Assembly: GCA_017479935.1 (NCBI GenBank)
Contig: JAFVBO010000053.1
Location: 1-36,128 of the forward strand
Length of the DNA stretch: 36,128 bases
Source: Lachnospiraceae bacterium
GTDB lineage: Bacteria; Bacillota; Clostridia; Lachnospirales; Lachnospiraceae
Direction of reading: 5' to 3'
In this document: positions 31,589-36,128 of the stretch, in pieces
Layout of the letters: every line of letters begins with the position of its first letter
Numbering within the stretch: the stretch's first letter is position 1
The notes under the pieces: generated by a model
Databases searched by the model: none
Told to the model about the DNA's origin: nothing
Seen by the model: the letters and a program-made list of their open reading frames with translations, nothing else
Made by a program: the position numbers and the translations under genes

Positions 31589-33334
31589 CTACGCTTCCGC
31601 TTCCACCGTCAGCGGAGCCAGATCCTCATAGGAGGTCAGCTCGCCTTCGACGCCTTCCGCAGCAGCCATGATCTCGCCCAGGCGATAGCCCCAGATAAAG
31701 GCACGGCCGTTGGAGTTGCCAGCGCAGTTGATCGGATAGTCGATGGCGTACAGGTCACCAGAGCAGTTACCGGTTGCATACAGACCGGCAACAGGCATCT
31801 TGTCCTCGCCTAAAACCTGCAGATCGGTGTTCACGGACAGACCGCCAACGATTGCCAGCAGGGCAACGCCAACCTTTGCGGCATAGAACGGCGCTTCCTT
31901 GATGGGCTTTAAGAACTCAGCCGGCTTATGGAAGTCATCATCGAAGCCCTTCTCTACCAGCTCATTGTAACGGTTGATGGTCGCAACGAGAGCTTCCGCA
32001 GGGCAGCCAATCTTCTCAGCCAGCTCTTCCAGCGTATCCGCCTGAACCGTGTTGCCGGCGCGCATATCGCTGTCGACTGTACGGGTGAACTGAGACTCCT
32101 CCAGCGGATCTTCCAGCGCGTTGGACAGCGTATCCCAGAACATGCCGCCGCCAGCTCCGCTCTCCAGCGTCTCAATGTTGTACTTCGCATAGTTGGCATC
32201 AAAGATCGAGAACGCGATGTTATCGGTCTGATTCATGATGTTCATGGACTTGCCCTGTACCCAAGTACCCTCATTCATGAAACGCTTGCCTTCCAGGTTC
32301 ACGAACGGGAAGCAGCCATGGAACATGGCGTTTGCCTGAGGATGCAGCATCAGCGGGAAGGGGCCACCCTCCTGCATCTTGCCGCCGGCCCAAAGACCCA
32401 TCTTGTGGCCATCGCCCGTGGAGAAGCCAACGGGTGTGTGCTCGCAGCGCTGTACGCGGTTGACATAGTCATCGCAGTAGTACGCCTTCATCTCCTCATC
32501 TTCATGCATACCGCCCGTCGCCAGGATGACGCCCTTGGTTGCCTTAAAGAGAAGCAGCTCGCCGTCGCGCTCTGCGAAAACACCGGTCACGCGGCCGTCT
32601 TCCACCAGAAGATCCTGCGCACGGGTGTTGAATACGAAGGTAGCGGGCTTCTCATGCTTCTCCGCGTTCTTCGCGTCGGTGTAGCAGACGTTGGTAGCGG
32701 CGAAATAACCGCAGTGATCATCGAACTCGTAACCAGCGGTGCTGCGGAAACGATGATAATCATAGGTCTCCGGAACGATAGCCTTCGGAGCGTGTGCACG
32801 GAAGGACAGCGGAACAACGCCATACTCTGCGCACTTGTCGATCAGCCATTCGCCGGTAGCCGGTGCATAGTTGAACCACATGCTGACCAGCTCTTCCTTC
32901 ACGCGGCTGCCGCAGCGCTGAATCCAGATGTTCTGGTGCTGTACCACATCGGTCAGGCCTTCCAGCACACCATCATCCACCAGTTTCTGCACGAACTTGG
33001 TGTTGACAAGACCGATGCCGCCGCCCTGGCCATGGATCCGGTTCTGCGCTTCCACAACGATAACCTGAATGCCCTGATCGGCGATGGACGCAGCCGCCGC
33101 GCATCCGGCATTACCGGCACCAACGATGACTACTTCCGTCGTGAAGACCTTAGCAGCATCTTCCGCCTTGTGATTATACGGATTGGTGAAGAACGAAGGC
33201 TTCTCGCCAGGATCCTTGCTGTTTAAACCGGCAGCTTCACTTTTCACTTCCGGCAGACCTGCCTTGGCAAGCGACACAGCCGCTGCTCCGGCAAGGGATC
33301 CCTTTAAGAACGTTCTTCTGGATAACTTTTTCAT
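31589..33334 (-). CDS. Tat-exported FAD-dependent reductase (fumarate reductase flavoprotein family)
   Basis: 581 residues from MKKLSRRTFLKGSLAGAAAV, with AAGGAGGAAT upstream; an ATG seven codons earlier is less likely. The N-terminus is a classic twin-arginine signal (SRRTFLK). FAD Rossmann motif VVIVGAGNAGCAAAASIADQGIQVIVVE (68-95), GQGGGIGLVN, GVILATGGMHEDEEM, and the C-terminal FAD contact GLYATGNCSGDLYAIDYPINCAGNSNGRAFIWGYRLGE. Relatives include fumarate, urocanate and steroid-dehydrogenating flavoproteins. There is no cytochrome c or FMN-binding domain, so electrons must come from a partner. Substrate cannot be told. It has a near-consensus promoter and its own terminator. Confidence 0.88.
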   Translation of the reverse strand: MKKLSRRTFLKGSLAGAAAVSLAKAGLPEVKSEAAGLNSKDPGEKPSFFTNPYNHKAEDAAKVFTTEVVIVGAGNAGCAAAASIADQGIQVIVVEAQNRIHGQGGGIGLVNTKFVQKLVDDGVLEGLTDVVQHQNIWIQRCGSRVKEELVSMWFNYAPATGEWLIDKCAEYGVVPLSFRAHAPKAIVPETYDYHRFRSTAGYEFDDHCGYFAATNVCYTDAKNAEKHEKPATFVFNTRAQDLLVEDGRVTGVFAERDGELLLFKATKGVILATGGMHEDEEMKAYYCDDYVNRVQRCEHTPVGFSTGDGHKMGLWAGGKMQEGGPFPLMLHPQANAMFHGCFPFVNLEGKRFMNEGTWVQGKSMNIMNQTDNIAFSIFDANYAKYNIETLESGAGGGMFWDTLSNALEDPLEESQFTRTVDSDMRAGNTVQADTLEELAEKIGCPAEALVATINRYNELVEKGFDDDFHKPAEFLKPIKEAPFYAAKVGVALLAIVGGLSVNTDLQVLGEDKMPVAGLYATGNCSGDLYAIDYPINCAGNSNGRAFIWGYRLGEIMAAAEGVEGELTSYEDLAPLTVEAEA

Positions 33335-33401
33335 GGCAACATTCCTCCTTCTCAAATACTCTGTGAGTGTTGATACAGTTCCGCCAGCAATTTGGTCAGT
33401 A

Positions 33402-33485
33402 ATTATACCACGTGCCGAAATCTCCCTACTTATTTGTGCACTATTGCCAGTACCTCCATTATAACAATTCGGGTCCTTTTGTCAA
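33402..33485 (-). promoter_or_regulatory. Promoters of the flavoprotein gene
   Basis: P1: TTGACA (33485-33480), 16-nt spacer, TATAAT (33463-33458), both consensus hexamers. P2: extended -10 TGGTATAAT (hexamer 33407-33402) without a clear -35. The group II intron ends only 41 bp upstream of P1. Confidence 0.75.
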
Positions 33486-33566
33486 TACCGGCATTCGCAT
33501 CGAAGAAAGACTTAAATCCTTATTCGGTTGAGTAGATTCGGGGATTACTCCCCGAACCCCTCGACA

Positions 33567-33599
33567 GAACCGGACGTGCGGCTTTTCCGCATCCGGCTC
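33567..33599 (-). ncRNA. Group II intron domain V
   Basis: A 33-nt hairpin with arms GAGCCGGATGCGG and CCGCACGTCCGGTTC around AAAAG. This is the catalytic core of group II ribozymes. Domain VI, with the candidate branch-point adenosine, follows at 33562-33530. Confidence 0.85.
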
Positions 33600-33626
33600 C
33601 TTGCAAAGCTGATTGTTCAGCAACTG

Positions 33627-34922
33627 CTAGCCATAGACACTGACGAATATCCTTGGGCGGGCAAGTGGGTGTTCTTTAAGCAACATATTAAATGCATCCC
33701 ACGTGTAGCTCTTCTTCTGGCTTCTGCGATTGAGCCAGAAGAAGAGGCTACGCCTAATCTGGAAACAGAAGGCTCCTAACGCTCTGGAATTGTCAGTAAT
33801 TCCATAGTAATGATAGTAACCGACAAGCATCAAGTTTAGCTTCTTAATGATTTCCGCCACTGGCAGGATACGCAATTCGGCTATCCACCTGTGTACTTCC
33901 TTGCATTTCTTTGCAAACTTCTTCTTGCTGGTTTTCCTCTTCACTCTGAATTTCCCATTCCTGCTTTTGGAACAGTAGTGTGTGAAACCAAGGAATGTAA
34001 AGGTATCCGGTTTCTTCCCTTCCTTCCGACTATGCTCCTCTGCAAATCGTCCGAATTCGATTAACCTACTCTTACTTTCTTCGAGTTCCAACCCAAAGTG
34101 CTTCATCCTATGTTTCAGTCGTTCATAGAACATCTCCGCATCATCTTTGTATTGAAAGCAGCAGACGAAGTCGTCAGCGTAGACCACGATGCCTGCGAAC
34201 CCCTTGAGCGAGGGCTGCACTTTCTCCTTGAACCACCATAACAGCACGTAGTGCATGTAAATGTTCGCAATGATTGGAGAGCAGACCGAACCTTGCCCGC
34301 TTCCTTCCTCGGTTGGCTCGTACTGATAGTCTTTCATGATGCCGGCTTTCAGCATCCGCCTTACAAGTCTGGTGACGTTAGGGTCCTTTATTCTGCTTTC
34401 TATGAACTTGACCGCCCATTCATGATCTATATGGTCGAAGAATCCTTTAATATCCGCATCCAGCACGAAGTTGGTTGGGCGGTTTTCAATCATGACGTTC
34501 AACTTTCTGATTGCCATGTGACAGCTTCGGTTCGGACGGAACCCCATCATTTCATCATAGAAATGTGGTTCGAAGATTGCTTCCAGAATTCGCCTGAGCG
34601 CCTCCTGTATCAGCTTGTCCTCGTAGCAGTAGATACTAAGTGGTCTGGTTTTCCCATTGTCCTTTGGTATCTCTACTCGCCTTGCCGGTTGCGGTTTGTA
34701 CGACTTTTTCTTAAGCCGTTCGACCAGCCTGTCAAGATTCTCCTCCAGGTTTCGTCCGTATTCTTCCTTGGTAATCCCATCGATTCCTACGGCCTTGCCT
34801 CCATCCATCTTCTTATGACACTCTGCCAGTAATTCTTTATTGATCAGGTGACCAATTGATGTGAAGACCATTTCTGGGTTTTCCATCGACAGTTGCGATA
34901 TTCTCTCAAGTTTCGTTTCCAC
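33627..34922 (-). CDS. ltrA: Group II intron reverse transcriptase/maturase
   Basis: 431 residues from a GTG start (34922) preceded by AGGAG with 5-nt spacing; the open frame extends upstream to 35108 but that part is intron RNA. RT blocks: AVGIDGITKEEY, IPKDNGKTRPLSI, GFRPNRSCHMAI, VLDADIKGFFDHIDH, the variant GSGQGSVCSPIIANIY instead of the commoner TPQGGxxSPLLAN, the catalytic VVYADD (248-251), and FLGFTHYC. A maturase (X) region follows (RWIAELRILPVAEIIKKLNLMLVGYYHYYG). No HNH endonuclease domain is present, so mobility would rely on primers from replication forks. Known activity of the family: intron splicing and target-primed reverse transcription. Confidence 0.93.
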   Translation of the reverse strand: METKLERISQLSMENPEMVFTSIGHLINKELLAECHKKMDGGKAVGIDGITKEEYGRNLEENLDRLVERLKKKSYKPQPARRVEIPKDNGKTRPLSIYCYEDKLIQEALRRILEAIFEPHFYDEMMGFRPNRSCHMAIRKLNVMIENRPTNFVLDADIKGFFDHIDHEWAVKFIESRIKDPNVTRLVRRMLKAGIMKDYQYEPTEEGSGQGSVCSPIIANIYMHYVLLWWFKEKVQPSLKGFAGIVVYADDFVCCFQYKDDAEMFYERLKHRMKHFGLELEESKSRLIEFGRFAEEHSRKEGKKPDTFTFLGFTHYCSKSRNGKFRVKRKTSKKKFAKKCKEVHRWIAELRILPVAEIIKKLNLMLVGYYHYYGITDNSRALGAFCFQIRRSLFFWLNRRSQKKSYTWDAFNMLLKEHPLARPRIFVSVYG

Positions 34923-35449
34923 TGTAGCTCCTATCTCTGAGTATAGACAATGTTTCCCTCTCGATATGACTTTGCATGGCAGGGGCTGTGAGGAACAGTC
35001 CTCTCTCGCCTTCCCTCCGATGGCATTACCCATCATCAACGGTACTATGCGGCCATCCGACTGCCTGCGGTTCGTTAGCCCTTCTTCGTTAGTTGTCGGG
35101 CATACCACTTATACATTACTGGCTCCACACTTGCCTGATATGGAAACCGCAGGCTCTCCCCAGTTGACGCGACATCATTGTACGACATGGCTGACTTCCA
35201 ACCCCGTGGTGCCCTGCATATCCTCACCAAAGCGGATATGCACGTATTGCCTTCCCCTTAGTAAACAGTGTCGGCACACCAGACGTCCGTGATTTCGGGG
35301 CTAAACTGCCTTATGACCCTATCGCCTAACTTCCTACGCTTTACCCAACACGTTACCGTGTCGTGCACAAGGTTCGCTATTGATGGCGTGGTTACGCCTT
35401 ATCAAGTGGGGTTTCCACCCACTAAATGCCGCGCCCTTTCTGGGCGCAC
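34923..35449 (-). ncRNA. Group II intron 5' ribozyme domains (I-III)
   Basis: No gene in this stretch. It is the folded 5' part of the intron RNA, beginning GTGCGCCC at 35449 and running to the RT ribosome site at about 34932. Individual subdomains were not assigned by eye. Confidence 0.7.
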
Positions 35450-35536
35450 TTACTATTCACGGGTCGGGTAGCAACCTTAAAAGTCAGTGCCGGCAAGAGA
35501 CAATTTTTGCCAGGGCACGGGAAAGGAGAGGGTTGG

Positions 35537-35911
35537 ACGGGGATTCCTTCTGTTTTTCGGAAATTTCCCCGTATGCGGGCTTGAGAAATTGGGCTTCATA
35601 CGGGGAAATTCATCTGTTCTTGCTATTTCTCCCGCATGAAAGCAAGGAAAAATGAGTTCCGTGCTGGGAAATTCAGCTGTTCTTGCATTTTTCTCCCGCA
35701 TGAAAGCAAGGAAAAATGAGTTCCGTGCGGGAAAATCAGCTGTTCTTGCATTTTTCCCCCGCATAAAAGCTTGGAAAAATGAGTTCCGTGCGGGGAAATT
35801 CAGCTGTTCTTGACTATTTTCCATGTATGGCAGCTTGAAAAGTGAGATTTTGTGCGGGGAAATTCAGCTGTTCTTGCTATTTTCCGTGTATGGCAGTCTT
35901 GAAAACAGGTT
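35537..35911. repeat. Second 63-64-bp hairpin array, type B-like units (6 copies)
   Basis: Unit starts at 35537, 35600, 35663, 35727, 35790 and 35854 (steps 63, 63, 64, 63, 64). Left arm GCGGGGAAATT, loop CAGCTGTTCTTG, right arm TTTTTCCCCCGC, spacer with GCAAGGAAAAATGAGTTCC. The last two units have decayed right arms (TTTTCCATGT). The 35450-35536 segment before it holds only the intron 5' exon and nothing recognisable. Confidence 0.9.
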
Positions 35912-36128
35912 CAGGCGCAGGCATTGATAAGTTTGAGACGCTTGCCTACGCTTTTCTAACCTTCAAAGCTGACTTCAGGCGTAGGCATTGATAAGTTTGA
36001 GGTGCTTGCCTACGCTTTTCTAACCTTCAAATCTGACTTCAGGCGCAGGCATTGATAAGTTTGAGGCGCCTGCCTACGCTTTCCTTTCGCCCCAAAGAGA
36101 CTTCAGGCGCAGGCATTGATAAGTTTGA
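35912..36128. repeat. Second hairpin array, type A-like units (4 copies, runs off the window)
   Basis: Unit starts at 35915, 35979, 36043 and 36107 (step exactly 64). Stem GCGCAGGCA or GCGTAGGCA with TGCCTACGC, loop TTGATAAGTTTGAGACGCT, then TTTTCTAACCTTCAAA. The stem is the same as in the type A array at 22526-23035, but loop and spacer differ. The array is cut by the window edge. Confidence 0.9.

Larger units (their letters stand above)
33527..35449 (-). mobile_element. Group II intron with encoded reverse transcriptase
   Basis: The 5' end on the minus strand is GTGCGCCCAGAAAGGGCGC (35449 downward), the standard GUGYG start. The 3' end carries domain V, GAGCCGGATG...CGTCCGGTTC (33599-33567, about 33 nt with a GAAA-type apical loop), and domain VI (33562-33530), closing with CTACTCAAC at 33527. 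The RT lies in domain IV. Both ends and the ORF appear intact (1923 bp). Orientation equals that of the flanking flavoprotein gene. Confidence 0.88.

Noticed and set aside
31928-33226. 432-residue plus-strand open frame
   Set aside because: Antisense to the flavoprotein gene, which carries Tat and FAD motifs.
34923-35108. N-terminal extension of the intron reverse transcriptase
   Set aside because: Translation is unlike RT proteins and lies in intron RNA; the GTG at 34922 has an ideal ribosome site.
35477-35824. Repeat-peptide open frame within the second array (and a similar one at 23299-23556)
   Set aside because: Frames arise from AT/GC-skewed 63-bp units; the mix of 63 and 64-bp steps breaks the frame, and there is no start context.

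Overview
The window reads as a chromosomal segment of an anaerobic Clostridia-type Firmicute, most likely a Lachnospiraceae-like gut bacterium. This is inferred from strong AGGAGG-type ribosome binding sites, sigma-A promoters, a lepA-hemW pair, a YkuD L,D-transpeptidase, PepF, a split UxaA enzyme and a clostridial-type group II intron. No rRNA, tRNA, CRISPR array or prophage was seen.

Layout. 1-15.4 kb, all minus strand: a secreted L,D-transpeptidase with 39-residue Cys-rich tandem repeats (runs off the left edge), a solitary Mrr-type nuclease, hemW, lepA, a TetM/EF-G-like GTPase fused to a YacP/Rae1-like NYN nuclease, malQ, a YggS-type PLP protein and oligoendopeptidase F. 15.8-18.6 kb: a two-subunit UxaA-family dehydratase (minus) divergent from an AqpZ-type aquaporin (plus). 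18.6-22.5 kb: a secreted subtilase (minus) divergent from a MATE transporter (plus). 22.5-23.6 kb: a gene-free array of about 17 hairpin units. 23.6-26.8 kb: a membrane Ser/Thr kinase divergent from a small unknown gene, then a zinc-ribbon membrane-anchored protein. 26.9-31.4 kb, minus: a 4-TM protein, a phosphodiester glycosidase-like protein, a GT2-GtrA glycosyltransferase and a PRiA4-ORF3/SEC-C protein. 31.6-33.5 kb: a Tat-exported flavoprotein reductase with a near-consensus promoter. 33.5-35.45 kb: a complete-looking group II intron. 35.5 kb to the end: a second hairpin array.

The most unusual signal is a family of tandem hairpin units with a conserved 63-64 bp period. They occur at four non-coding loci: the leader of the TetM-like gene (2 units, one decayed), 22.5-23.6 kb (17 units of two sequence types kept almost in phase), 25.36-25.48 kb (2 units), and 35.5-36.1 kb (10 or more units, the same two types in reverse order). 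Stem sequences differ between loci, while the spacing and the stem-loop-stem-spacer layout persist. A single related unit acts as a terminator downstream of uxaA.

Other repeat activity is high. A GGGCGATATCAT palindromic element abuts three gene ends and supplies the last residues of one protein. In-frame minisatellites sit in the L,D-transpeptidase, the TetM-like GTPase, YggS and the kinase activation loop. All functions are inferred from motifs read by eye; no database search was possible.
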